Program-made: the position numbers and the translations under genes
NCBI GenBank assembly: GCA_035654655.1
Contig: DASRWI010000033.1
Location: forward strand, 1-64,000
DNA length: 64,000 nucleotides
Direction: 5' to 3'
Source: DASRWI01 sp035654655
Lineage (GTDB): Bacteria > Bacteroidota > Ignavibacteria > Ignavibacteriales > Ignavibacteriaceae
Part shown: piece after piece, positions 1-8,640 of the stretch
How the letters are laid out: every line of letters starts with the position of its first letter
Numbering within the stretch: position 1 is the stretch's first letter
Notes under the pieces: model-generated
The model's database searches: none
What the model was told of the DNA's origin: nothing
What the model saw: only the letters and a program-made list of their open reading frames with translations

Positions 1-314
1 GCAGCCACAAATTCTTCTGCGTGCTTTATCAAACTCTGTCCAACTCCTTTAATTCCTGAATCCGGGTCTGATGCAATCCAGTAAAGGTCATATACACCAT
101 CGGTTAAAGGTCTTTTACCGGTGCAATGGTAACCAACAACTTTTTTGTCATCATTCTCATAAACAAAAATATGATAATCAGTCTGCAAAGGATTATTTGC
201 TGCTATTTCAATTAACTCCATAGCAACGTCATGTTCCTGTTCGCTGAACGAATCAATACGTTTAAGCAAATTGCTTAAACTTGATACATCATCCTGCTTT
301 AGTTTGCGTATCAT
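1..314 (-). CDS. GNAT family N-acetyltransferase, N-terminal part (cut by window edge)
   Basis: About 104 residues can be read from an ATG at 314 to the left edge of the window. The reading ends in a stretch GIKGVGQSLIKHAEEFV, which resembles the acetyl-CoA pyrophosphate-binding loop (Q/RxxGxG/A followed by a helix) of GNAT acetyltransferases, preceded by a beta strand YDLYWIASD. This suggests acetyl transfer to an amine of an unknown substrate. The start overlaps the end of the upstream ATP-grasp gene by 26 bases, which implies translational coupling, so the acetyltransferase probably acts in the same pathway as the two ATP-grasp ligases. The C-terminal half lies outside the window, so the substrate class cannot be judged. 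The family call is fairly safe; the function is open. Confidence 0.72.
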   Translation of the reverse strand, partial: MIRKLKQDDVSSLSNLLKRIDSFSEQEHDVAMELIEIAANNPLQTDYHIFVYENDDKKVVGYHCTGKRPLTDGVYDLYWIASDPDSGIKGVGQSLIKHAEEFVA

Positions 315-1350
315 ATTTTTTTCTGTTTAATGCAAATTCAGCAAGAGTGACTAAAAGTTTATCATAATTTAATCCGGATGCCTTTGCTGCTCTTGCAAAA
401 CCTGAATCAATCGAAATATCAGGATTTGGATTTACTTCAATAACATAAGGGTTGTTATTTCTATCCAATCTTATATCAACCCTGGCGTAGTCTCTGCAGT
501 CTAATGCTCTATAAGCTTTAAGAGCAGTTTCTTCAATTTTAATTTTAATTTCTTTTGGTATATCTGCAGGACAATTTGGTTTGGTGTATTTGTAATAAAT
601 ACTTTCTTCATACCATTTACCTTCATAGGTAACAATTTTCGGTAATCCTTCAGGAAGTCCTTCAAAAATAATTTCGGACAGCGGTAAAACTTTTCCTCCC
701 AGAACGGCAGCATTAATTTCTCTTCCATCTATATACTCTTCAGCAATGATATCCTGCTTATAAGTATCAAATAGAAATTCTACCTGCTTTACTAATTGTT
801 CTTCATTATGGATTACTGAGAATTCGGAAATACCTATACTGGCATCTTCATTTAATAATTTCAATATAACGGGATAATGAAGATTAAAATTATTAATAGA
901 ATCTCTTTCATCAAGAGAAAGTATAATGGCTTTTGGAACTTTGATGCCCGATGAATTAAGTATTTTTTTGGCTCTCCCTTTATTAAGACAGTTGCCTAAA
1001 CTTATTGGCTGGTTTCCGGTAAATTCATAACCAAGCAGTTCGAATAAACCGGCTGTGCAAAACTCGTGTGAAGCTATACCATCTATCGATTCAACAAAAT
1101 TGAAAATAATATCTGGTGAGTAGTCGTTTACTTTCTTTATTGTTTGTCCGATATTACTATCTAAGGCAACAGCTTCAACATTAGTATAATGTGATGACAA
1201 CAAAGATTTTATCTTTGCAATGCCATTTACTAAGCTCGTTTCAGAAGAATCAATAAATATACTATCTTCATTCTCCGGTTTACCATTGTAAACAGTAAAC
1301 AATGAAAACGGAGAGTTGTAGCAAATTAATATTTTAGCATCTTTTTTCAT
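289..1350 (-). CDS. D-Ala-D-Ala ligase-like ATP-grasp enzyme (first of a pair)
   Basis: A 353-residue protein with the ATP-grasp layout of D-alanine-D-alanine ligases. There is a Rossmann-like N-terminal domain, then the central region LGNCLNKGRAKKILNSSGI near 120-140 (Ddl-like ..DK..K..L...G.), and a C-terminal metal-binding stretch ARVDIRLDRNNNPYVIEVNPNPD near 295-317. ATP-grasp ligases of this group join a carboxylate to an amine with ATP hydrolysis. The residues after NPNP differ from the NTMPGMT pattern of true Ddl enzymes, so I do not assign the peptidoglycan function or the name ddl. The ATG overlaps the end of the second ATP-grasp gene by 4 bases and the gene itself overlaps the GNAT start, giving a three-gene coupled unit. 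A small peptide or amino-acid conjugate product is an inference. Confidence 0.82.
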   Translation of the reverse strand: MKKDAKILICYNSPFSLFTVYNGKPENEDSIFIDSSETSLVNGIAKIKSLLSSHYTNVEAVALDSNIGQTIKKVNDYSPDIIFNFVESIDGIASHEFCTAGLFELLGYEFTGNQPISLGNCLNKGRAKKILNSSGIKVPKAIILSLDERDSINNFNLHYPVILKLLNEDASIGISEFSVIHNEEQLVKQVEFLFDTYKQDIIAEEYIDGREINAAVLGGKVLPLSEIIFEGLPEGLPKIVTYEGKWYEESIYYKYTKPNCPADIPKEIKIKIEETALKAYRALDCRDYARVDIRLDRNNNPYVIEVNPNPDISIDSGFARAAKASGLNYDKLLVTLAEFALNRKKYDTQTKAG

Positions 1351-2429
1351 AATAAGTTATATCTCTTTGCTGCTACAAACAATACTTTATTTATCATATC
1401 TTCATAAGTGTACCCTGCTGTAAATGCTGCTTTAGGGAAGCAGGAATTTTCTTCAGGGTTTGGTAATATTCCCGGTAAAGGATTAATTTCAATTAAGTTA
1501 GGAACATTATCTTTATCTAATCTTATATCTACCCTGCTCCAATCTTTGCAATTCAAAACTTTATAAGCAGATAAAACTGTTTTTTTAATCTCATCTTCTA
1601 AAGCACATCCAATTTTAGCAGGACAAGAAAAAACATTTAATGGATTTTCTTTTGTGTCAAGGATCCATTTTGCTTCATAAGAGTAAATCGGTACAATATC
1701 TTTAGGAAATTCATTGTAATTAATTTCAACAACTGGGAGTACTTCAGTTTCCTCTCCATTTCCTAAAACTGCAACTGTAAATTCTCTTCCGCTTAAAAAT
1801 TCTTCGACTAAAGCAGGCTGTTTATATTCTTTTAAGATTTTTTCTACCTGCTGAATTAGTTCATCTTCGTTTGTAACGTAAGAAGATGAAAAAATTCCTT
1901 TACTTGAACCTTCAGAGATAGGTTTTACTATCATTGGATAGTTAAATTTACCATCAAGTACATCAGCTTTGCTGTAAGCAACGAAAAACTTTGCATTTGG
2001 TATCTGATGGTAGGATAAAATTTCTTTAGCTCTGACCTTATCAAGGCATATTCCCAATGTTAACGGGTCGCTTCCAGTATATGGAATGCACAACATATCT
2101 AACATTGCAGGAATTTGAGACTCTCTACTCGTACCATTAAGACCTTCAGCGATGTTAAAAACAATATCCGGCCTCTTTGCAAGGAGTTTTGAGTATGCAT
2201 TATTGTCAGCTTCAATCATTTCTATGTTGCTGTATTTACTTAGTGCTTTTGCAACTGCATTAATAGTATCCCAGGTATCCCATTCTGCGAATGTATCTAT
2301 AGAAATTTCATGCTGACTAAATTTTTGTTTCAGGTTAGAGGATAGATTAGCATTGAAAGTTTCACTTTCTGGTTTGACGTTGAAGATTAATGCAACGTTC
2401 AGTTGAGCATTAAGTAAAGAAGATAAAAT
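1347..2429 (-). CDS. D-Ala-D-Ala ligase-like ATP-grasp enzyme (second of a pair), non-canonical start
   Basis: This is a paralogue of the neighbouring ATP-grasp gene, with the same blocks: LTLGICLDKVRAKEILSYH, SEGSSKGIF, and the metal site SRVDIRLDKDNVPNLIEINPLPG. The only ATG in frame (2219) would cut off about 70 residues of the N-terminal domain. The reading frame is open upstream to a stop at 2439-2441 and encodes LNVALIFNVKPESE, the expected first beta strand of the family, so the gene clearly begins upstream. No ATG, GTG or TTG exists in that stretch. An AAGGAG at 2435-2440 sits 5 bases before an ATT codon at 2427-2429, which I use as the start; CTG at 2400-2402 is the alternative. A one-base sequence error that hides a normal start is also possible. 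Family assignment is firm; the start is not. Confidence 0.75.
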   Translation of the reverse strand: MLSSLLNAQLNVALIFNVKPESETFNANLSSNLKQKFSQHEISIDTFAEWDTWDTINAVAKALSKYSNIEMIEADNNAYSKLLAKRPDIVFNIAEGLNGTSRESQIPAMLDMLCIPYTGSDPLTLGICLDKVRAKEILSYHQIPNAKFFVAYSKADVLDGKFNYPMIVKPISEGSSKGIFSSSYVTNEDELIQQVEKILKEYKQPALVEEFLSGREFTVAVLGNGEETEVLPVVEINYNEFPKDIVPIYSYEAKWILDTKENPLNVFSCPAKIGCALEDEIKKTVLSAYKVLNCKDWSRVDIRLDKDNVPNLIEINPLPGILPNPEENSCFPKAAFTAGYTYEDMINKVLFVAAKRYNLL

Positions 2430-2439
2430 AAATTCTCCT

Positions 2440-2686
2440 TAAAAAATTTTATTTATAAAATAAAACAGTAAAAATTTTATACCAACAATTTTTTTTTACA
2501 AATATAATGATAAATTTTTTTATGTCAACAATTTTTTTTCTTCAAACAAAAAAAAAATAAAAATTTTTCTTTCAAAAAGAAATTTTGTGTTAGATATCAT
2601 CAATTTTTTTTAAAAAATTACTTTTTAAAATAAATTTTAAAAATTTTTACAAAAATATTTTTTGAAATTTTATTTTAAAATAAAAA
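2440..2686. other. Very A+T-rich spacer
   Basis: About 250 bases with almost no G or C and long A and T runs, between the first ATP-grasp operon and the terminator of the next gene. I see no ORF and no RNA gene. Three short phrases of the kind caacaattttttt or catcaattttttt recur near 2480-2500, 2524-2540 and 2597-2610. The operon promoter for the ATP-grasp genes must lie in its left part, but I cannot place it. Confidence 0.6.
2651..2677. repeat. Direct repeat copy 1 (27 bp) left of the terminator
   Basis: This 27-base stretch recurs at 2716-2742 with a single T to C difference. The two copies flank the terminator hairpin, and the right copy contains the stop codon and last codons of the T9SS gene. 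The arrangement looks like a small local duplication of the gene end. Confidence 0.7.
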
Positions 2687-2709
2687 AAGCTGCCCGAGTT
2701 GGACAGCTT
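2687..2709 (-). terminator. Rho-independent terminator of the carboxypeptidase-regulatory-like T9SS gene
   Basis: On the minus strand the sequence AAGCTGTCC-AACTCG-GGCAGCTT forms an eight-pair stem with one bulged A, followed directly by seven T residues. It lies 25 bases after the stop codon at 2735. Confidence 0.85.
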
Positions 2710-2715
2710 CTTAAA

Positions 2716-2742
2716 AAAAATATTTTCTGAAATTTTATTTTA
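2716..2742. repeat. Direct repeat copy 2 (27 bp), overlapping the gene end
   Basis: Partner of the copy at 2651-2677, 26 of 27 bases identical. It covers the stop codon (2735-2737) and the last codons of the T9SS gene. Confidence 0.7.
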
Positions 2743-4603
2743 TCAAAGTTAATTTTTTTGTTGATGTAAAGTTACCGGCATCAATTCTATAAAAATAAAC
2801 ACCGCTTGAAAGTGCACTTGCATTTAATTTATAGTTGTATGTACCTGCATCTTTAGTTTCATTTACCATAACCATTACTTCTTTACCAAGAATATTATAA
2901 AGAGTTAACTTTACATTTGATTTCTCAGCAACTGAGTACTTAATGTTTGTGGTTGGATTAAATGGATTTGGATAATTCTGGTCTAATCCAAAGCTTCTTA
3001 CAACCTGAGTATTGTTATTATCTTTAACTCCGGTAACATTATTTGAAGTTAGAATCATATTAAGGTCAGAAGTAAAGTTATTTTGATAATCTAAAGTTAC
3101 TGATTGGCTTGCACCGGGAGTAAAATCAACTTCATTAGAATAAACTTGATAGGTTCCGGGTTCTAATCCAGTAACTTCAAAGAATCCTGATGCGTTAGTT
3201 AATGCAAAAGATACCAACTGATTGTTCAAATCTTTAACATACACTAAAGCACCGTTCATTTGCTGATAATTAGCATCATTAACGTGTCCAACAACTGAAG
3301 CTATGCCTTCATTAGATAATGGTTCAACAGTGAAATCTATATTTGGAACAACTGCATCAACTGGAATAACAACTGTATCAGCTTCTCTCCAATCCATTGT
3401 TATTTCACCATTGTACTGGAAGAATGTTGGTTTATAACCTTCTTTTGGAATAGCTAATAAAATATATTCACCTGGAACTAAGTTATTAAAGCTGTATTGT
3501 CCTAAGGTATCAGAAAGAACAGTATATCTTCTGCAGACATTAGGAACATTTGTTCTTAGGTAAGCACTAACAACGGATTCTACACCTTCATTGTTTGAAT
3601 TCTTTACTAAGCCTGTAATTCCATTTTGATAAACAGGTTTATGAGAAAGTACAAAATCAACATTAGCTACATCACCGGTAATAACTAATCTATCAGCATC
3701 AGTGTAAGATGTCTTGTTATCAAAGAATTCAGGGAAGAAATCTCTGTTCATTGGCTGAGCATAAACAACTACGGTATCATTTTCACCAGCTCTTAAAGAA
3801 TAATTACCTAATGAATCAGTATATGCCCACATCCCACGTGAGTGATGAGTGTTAGATCTTACTCTTAATCCTTTTACAACTGCTCTTAATGGATTTCCTA
3901 AAGAATCTTTAACAGTTCCTGTAATAGTATAAAGAGTGGGAGGAACCATTGGAGTAAGATTAAAATTGAATACTAAAGTATCATTCAAATTAATGGTGAC
4001 AGGAGTTGCTAAATCAGGAGTCGGAACATTATCATAAAACTCAGGAACAAAACCCATTGCACCAATATGTATTTTATATGTACCAACAGGAATTCTTGCA
4101 AAGAAATTTCCTAAACTATCTACACGAGCCATAAAGCCATGGAAAAATTCTGAACTGAATAATTCAACCCTGGCACACCTAATTGTATTTCCATTATCAT
4201 CTTTAACCGTTCCTTTAACAATACCAAAGTCTGTTGCTGGAGCAGTTGCAGTAACTTCAACAGTATTTGAAGGCTCACTCTCGCCGCTCAAACTGATTGC
4301 TGTTACATAGTATGAATAAATTTGTCCGGGAATTATAGGAGCCATATCAGTAAACATGTTTCCTCTAACACCCATAAAGATTTTTCTAAATGCACCTGTA
4401 TCAGCTACGGCTCCTAATTTTTTATAGATGTTATATTTCTGCATCATTGTTTCACCAGTCCATTGTAATTTAATGGCAGGAGTATGATTCCATCCTACTT
4501 CAACAATAGACGCAGTTAAATTTGTAGGTGGTGCAGGTTGAGCGTTTACAACAATCCCCATGAAAAAAATAATTGTCAGCAATAAGTAAGCTGCTTTTCT
4601 CAT
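2735..4603 (-). CDS. Secreted T9SS protein with Fn3-like and four carboxypeptidase-regulatory-like domains
   Basis: I start at the ATG at 4603, not the upstream one at 4669, because it is preceded by AGAGAGG and opens a clean signal peptide (MRKAAYLLLTIIFFMGIVVNA). The mature protein has a fibronectin-III-like domain (about residues 22-120). Four carboxypeptidase-regulatory-like beta-sandwich repeats follow, each opening with a G-x-V-x-D/N motif (GTVKDDNGN, GTVKDSLGN, GLVKNSNNE, GHVNDANYQ) and containing a D-S-L/T-G-N/Q-Y/F turn. The last 85 or so residues are the T9SS type A sorting domain (NYPNPFNPTTNIKYSV to KKLTLIK). The protein should be exported by Sec, moved across the outer membrane by T9SS and attached or released at the surface. 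No enzymatic domain is visible; adhesion or a structural role is a guess. Confidence 0.85.
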   Translation of the reverse strand: MRKAAYLLLTIIFFMGIVVNAQPAPPTNLTASIVEVGWNHTPAIKLQWTGETMMQKYNIYKKLGAVADTGAFRKIFMGVRGNMFTDMAPIIPGQIYSYYVTAISLSGESEPSNTVEVTATAPATDFGIVKGTVKDDNGNTIRCARVELFSSEFFHGFMARVDSLGNFFARIPVGTYKIHIGAMGFVPEFYDNVPTPDLATPVTINLNDTLVFNFNLTPMVPPTLYTITGTVKDSLGNPLRAVVKGLRVRSNTHHSRGMWAYTDSLGNYSLRAGENDTVVVYAQPMNRDFFPEFFDNKTSYTDADRLVITGDVANVDFVLSHKPVYQNGITGLVKNSNNEGVESVVSAYLRTNVPNVCRRYTVLSDTLGQYSFNNLVPGEYILLAIPKEGYKPTFFQYNGEITMDWREADTVVIPVDAVVPNIDFTVEPLSNEGIASVVGHVNDANYQQMNGALVYVKDLNNQLVSFALTNASGFFEVTGLEPGTYQVYSNEVDFTPGASQSVTLDYQNNFTSDLNMILTSNNVTGVKDNNNTQVVRSFGLDQNYPNPFNPTTNIKYSVAEKSNVKLTLYNILGKEVMVMVNETKDAGTYNYKLNASALSSGVYFYRIDAGNFTSTKKLTLIK

Positions 4604-4746
4604 ATGTACCTCTCTCTGGAAGGGGTTAAGTTTATTAACTATAAAGTTTATTTTCAGTATATGTGACAATAAGATAAATATAAAAGGTTTAAATTAAAAG
4701 ATACTTCATTCTCGTAAAGTTTCTACAAATTTAAAGTGTTGAATTT

Positions 4747-5577
4747 TTATATACTTTGATATAATTGTTGTAAATATTCTAAATCTACTTTATGAACTTC
4801 ATTTATTGTTGTTCCAAGGAATAATTCAGCAACTTCTTTGAATTTTACCGGAATATCAGATACGAAGAAGTCGTGATTACCCATTGCAAATTTATTTGTA
4901 TGAAGATTATATCTATCTAATTCTTCTTTAATGATCTCTGTTGAAGCAACGCCGGAGTCAATCAGTTTTACATTTTCACCAATCACTTCCTGAATAACAT
5001 CCCACAAAATTGGATAATGAGTGCAGCCCAAAACTAAAGTATCTATATTAAGTTCTCTTAATTCTTTCAAGTAATCTTCTGCTATTAAGTATGTAGCCTT
5101 ATGATTAATCAATCCTTCTTCTGCAAGTGGTACAAACAAAGGACAGGCTTTTTCAAAAACTTCTATAGATGAGTCTATTTTTTTAATCTCAGATGAATAA
5201 GCAGCATTATTAATAGTAGCCCTTGTTCCTATAACTCCTATTCTTTTATTTTCTGTTTCTCTAACTGCCTGTATAGAACCCGGGTTAATCATTCCAATGA
5301 TAGGCACATTAAAATGTTTGCTTAATTCACTCAATGCCACAGATGAAGCAGTATTGCAGGCAACTACCACTGCTTTAACATTTTTACTTATTAAAAATTT
5401 AGTATCCTGAATTGAATATTCAATAACTGTTTCATTTGACTTAGAACCATAAGGCACTCTTGCTGTATCACCGAAGTAAATTATATTTTCAGTAGGTAAA
5501 GTCGAAGCAAGTCTTTTTACAACAGTTAATCCACCGATTCCGGAGTCAAACACACCTATCGGCTTTTCTTTTTCCAT
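4747..5577 (-). CDS. murI: Glutamate racemase
   Basis: Interconverts L- and D-glutamate to supply D-glutamate for peptidoglycan. Numbered from the ATG at 5577, the protein has the N-terminal signature GVFDSGIGGLTV with the catalytic-site Asp at residue 11, the first catalytic cysteine in VVACNTASS (Cys74) and the second in LGCTHYPIL (Cys185). Its length of 276 residues is normal for MurI. A GTG at 5586 is an alternative start; neither has a clear Shine-Dalgarno sequence and the difference is three residues. The gene is the last of the queC-queF-glnD-murI run and begins 18 bases after glnD. Confidence 0.95.
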   Translation of the reverse strand: MEKEKPIGVFDSGIGGLTVVKRLASTLPTENIIYFGDTARVPYGSKSNETVIEYSIQDTKFLISKNVKAVVVACNTASSVALSELSKHFNVPIIGMINPGSIQAVRETENKRIGVIGTRATINNAAYSSEIKKIDSSIEVFEKACPLFVPLAEEGLINHKATYLIAEDYLKELRELNIDTLVLGCTHYPILWDVIQEVIGENVKLIDSGVASTEIIKEELDRYNLHTNKFAMGNHDFFVSDIPVKFKEVAELFLGTTINEVHKVDLEYLQQLYQSI

Positions 5578-5595
5578 AAAGTTCACGGTTAATCT

Positions 5596-8166
5596 CTAAA
5601 TAATTTCCGAAATAGTATTAGAAAGTTCAGACCTAATAAACTCATAATCATTAGGCGAAATTTTTTGTCCCTTTTCATTTAAAACATAAAAAGTATCTAC
5701 AATGTCGTCCCCTTTTGTTGCAATCTTAGCAAATGTAATTTCTAAACCAAGCTCGTGCATTTTCCCAGTAACCAAATATAAAAATCCTAATCTGTCAGGT
5801 GAATGAATTTCAATAATAGTATAACGGTCGTGTTTTTCAAAAACAACTTTTACTTTACCGCCTCTGCCAAATAATTTGCTTTCAATTCTTTTCCACCGGG
5901 ATTTTAATTTAATGAACTCAAGATGAAGTTGTATAAATCCTGATATTACGCCATGTAAATCAACTTTAACTTTATCAAAACGTTCAGATTCTATTTTTTT
6001 GTGAGTTCTGAAATCAGTTACATTAAAGCTGTCTATTACGATTCCATCTTTACGCGTAAAAATTCTCGCATCGTGAATGTTCATATCATTTATTGACATT
6101 ACCCCGCAAAGTTTTGAAAGTAAGGCAGGAATGTCTTTAGTAATGACAGTAATATTTGTAAAATCACTTAATTCCTTAAACAAAACCGAAACAAGTTCAC
6201 CTTTGTTTATGGTTTCAACGTGTTCAGCAATTTCTTCTTCAGTAAAATGATACATATAAGAAATATCATTTATAAAATCTATATGCTCCTGAACGTGCTC
6301 TTCAGAAATATTTTCGGAGTGTTTACTAACTTCTTTTGGCAGAGCATATAAATTAGATATTAAAAGTTCTTCGCCGGAAATCTTTTCATCAATCATTGCC
6401 TTTGCTTTTCTATATAACTCATCAAGCAAATCATTCTTCCAGGACGTCCAAACATTAGGATTAACAGCAGACAGGTCGCCATAAGTAACAAGATAAAGTA
6501 AATCAAGAAATTCTATATTAGCGAATTTGGAAGCAAATGTATTTAGTATTTCAGGGTCATTTAAATTTCTTCTGAATGCGGTCTGCTCCATAATTAAATG
6601 ATTTCTTACGAGAAAAGTAACCTTCTCAATTTCTTCTTCATTATAATCCATTCTGCTCATTATAGAGGAAGCCATCTCAGCACCAATAATTTCATGACCG
6701 GAGATTGCGATGGGCTTTGCAATATCGTGGAATAGTAATCCAAGATATAAAATTTCTTTATCTTTTACGCTCTTGAGAATCTTTGTAAGAATTCCATTTT
6801 TCTGTTCAAGACCTTCAACATTTTCAATTGTTTTTAAAGTATGTTCATCAACAGTATAACAATGATATTCACCAGGTTGGAAGAAACCAATCATATCTTT
6901 GAATTCAGGAAGGATTGCGCTTAAAACCCCCAGTTCATTCATTACCATTAAAGTTTTTGCAACATTTTTTGGCATCTTTAATATTTCTCTAAAGAACACA
7001 GAAGATTCCAATAGATTAATTTCTGATGGATTAAGGTTGTTTACAACCTCAACAATTAAAGACCTTAAGCCTTCATCAAAATGCGCAGTATAAAGACCTC
7101 TATAATAAAATCCCTTTAATATTACCGGGAGTGTCAATTCCCTTTCGGGGTTGAGAGTTATAGTTTTCCCTTTTATTAAAAAATCCTCATCTAAATGAAA
7201 AGCCAATGAATCAGGCAGAGCATTTGCAAATTCCTGATTAAATCTTTTGAAGATAGATTTCATAAATCTATGAATAACATTCGATGCCTGGAAATAATGC
7301 CTCATAAATTCTTCAAGCGTACTTCTCTTTCCGTCAATTATTTGAGCAACTTTTTCCTGGAAAGCAAATTCAAAACGGTCATATCTTTGTCCATTTAATA
7401 AATGCAGTACATTTCGAACACCAATGATAAACTTATAACTCTCTAATAATCTTGCACATTCATTTTCTGTTGTATAATTATCTTTTTGAAGAAGCTCAAT
7501 AAATATTTCTGCCTGACTAACTTCAATATCTTTGTTGATGGATTTTTTTATTTTTAAGATGTACATCCATTCAACAGTCTGAAAATCTCTTAAACCCCCT
7601 GCAGACATTTTTAAGTTAGGCTCAAGAACTTTGGCTGAATCGCCATACTTCTTATACCTTTCTTCAATATCTTCATTAAAATCATTAAATATTTTTAATG
7701 AAACATCTTCACTTATGCAATTAAATAATTCATTATTCCAATCTTCGAATATTTTCTTTGAACCTAATAAAAATCTTGTTTCAAAAAATTGAGTAAAAGT
7801 GTGGAAGTCTGAGCTTAAATATTTTTGAATATCTCCAAAATCTCTTAAAGTATGAGAGACTTCAATTCCATTGTCCCAAAATTTTGTAATAAGGTCTTGA
7901 ATATCTTTTTCATTAATATCAAGTGAATCTATGATAAACATAAGGTCAATGTCAGAATAAGGAGAAAGTTCTCTTCTTGAAAAGCTGCCAGCTGATGCCA
8001 GGGCGAAATTAAATTGTTTTTCACCGGCAATTTTTCTTATATAATCCTCAACAAGCAAACTGTATGTTACACAGAAATGCAGAGGATCAGTAAACTCAGA
8101 CATTCTGTTGAACAAATTTTCTTTTGCTTCTTTGAATGAGATTTTATTTAAAACAGCTTCTTCCAT
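5596..8166 (-). CDS. glnD: Bifunctional [protein-PII] uridylyltransferase / uridylyl-removing enzyme
   Basis: An 856-residue protein with the GlnD architecture. A nucleotidyltransferase domain carries the GSFSRRELSPYSDIDLMFI signature near residues 60-80. A GlnE/UTase helper region with AGGLRDFQTVEWM follows, then an HD domain (LGLLFHDIAKP near 470-480), then two C-terminal ACT domains (FTNITVITKDIPALLSKLCGV and YTIIEIHSPDRLGFLYLV). GlnD senses glutamine through the ACT domains, and uridylylates or deuridylylates PII to set nitrogen status. No PII, amtB or glnA gene lies in this window, so its partner must be elsewhere. It starts 6 bases after queF. The Ser-Asp-x-Asp metal site and the HD pair are both intact, so I expect both activities. 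Confidence 0.93.
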   Translation of the reverse strand: MEEAVLNKISFKEAKENLFNRMSEFTDPLHFCVTYSLLVEDYIRKIAGEKQFNFALASAGSFSRRELSPYSDIDLMFIIDSLDINEKDIQDLITKFWDNGIEVSHTLRDFGDIQKYLSSDFHTFTQFFETRFLLGSKKIFEDWNNELFNCISEDVSLKIFNDFNEDIEERYKKYGDSAKVLEPNLKMSAGGLRDFQTVEWMYILKIKKSINKDIEVSQAEIFIELLQKDNYTTENECARLLESYKFIIGVRNVLHLLNGQRYDRFEFAFQEKVAQIIDGKRSTLEEFMRHYFQASNVIHRFMKSIFKRFNQEFANALPDSLAFHLDEDFLIKGKTITLNPERELTLPVILKGFYYRGLYTAHFDEGLRSLIVEVVNNLNPSEINLLESSVFFREILKMPKNVAKTLMVMNELGVLSAILPEFKDMIGFFQPGEYHCYTVDEHTLKTIENVEGLEQKNGILTKILKSVKDKEILYLGLLFHDIAKPIAISGHEIIGAEMASSIMSRMDYNEEEIEKVTFLVRNHLIMEQTAFRRNLNDPEILNTFASKFANIEFLDLLYLVTYGDLSAVNPNVWTSWKNDLLDELYRKAKAMIDEKISGEELLISNLYALPKEVSKHSENISEEHVQEHIDFINDISYMYHFTEEEIAEHVETINKGELVSVLFKELSDFTNITVITKDIPALLSKLCGVMSINDMNIHDARIFTRKDGIVIDSFNVTDFRTHKKIESERFDKVKVDLHGVISGFIQLHLEFIKLKSRWKRIESKLFGRGGKVKVVFEKHDRYTIIEIHSPDRLGFLYLVTGKMHELGLEITFAKIATKGDDIVDTFYVLNEKGQKISPNDYEFIRSELSNTISEII

Positions 8167-8172
8167 TTTTTA

Positions 8173-8637
8173 TTAAGATATTCTTCTTTCACTTTCATTT
8201 TCATCATCAAAATATTCATCAAGGTACATATCCTGAAGTTCTGCATACTCAGGACTTTCATAATCAGCTCTAATCGTACTAAAAATACCGCCTCGAGTTG
8301 TAAACTTGGCTATTATAGTCATCGTACGGGGAGAAAGTTTCTCAACTAAATCATCAAGGATTCTATTTGTAACATTCTCATAAAAAATACCATCATTCCT
8401 GAATGACTGTAAATATAATTTTAAGCTTTTCAACTCAATGCATTTTTTATCAGGGATATATTCAATTATAATTCTCCCAAAATCAGGCTGTCCTGTTTTT
8501 GGACAGACGGAAGTAAATTCTAAAGCAGTGTGCTTAATTAAATAATCTCTGTCAGGATAACCATTATCAAATACTTCCAGTAAATCTATTTTATTTTCTT
8601 GTTGATTATTATTGTTAGACATTCTTGTTCTTATCAT
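8173..8637 (-). CDS. queF: NADPH-dependent 7-cyano-7-deazaguanine (preQ0) reductase
   Basis: Reduces the nitrile preQ0 to preQ1, the last free-base step before insertion into tRNA in queuosine synthesis. It is the short unimodular type (154 residues). The nucleophilic cysteine is in FTSVCPKTGQPDFG (Cys45) with the general-acid Asp52, and the family block ELKSLKLYLQSFRNDGIFYE lies near 68-87. The ATG at 8637 begins three bases after the queC stop. A second ATG at 8622 (MSNNNNQQ...) is also possible. Neither has a strong ribosome binding site, as expected for a coupled gene. Confidence 0.95.
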   Translation of the reverse strand: MIRTRMSNNNNQQENKIDLLEVFDNGYPDRDYLIKHTALEFTSVCPKTGQPDFGRIIIEYIPDKKCIELKSLKLYLQSFRNDGIFYENVTNRILDDLVEKLSPRTMTIIAKFTTRGGIFSTIRADYESPEYAELQDMYLDEYFDDENESERRIS

Positions 8638-8640
8638 TAA

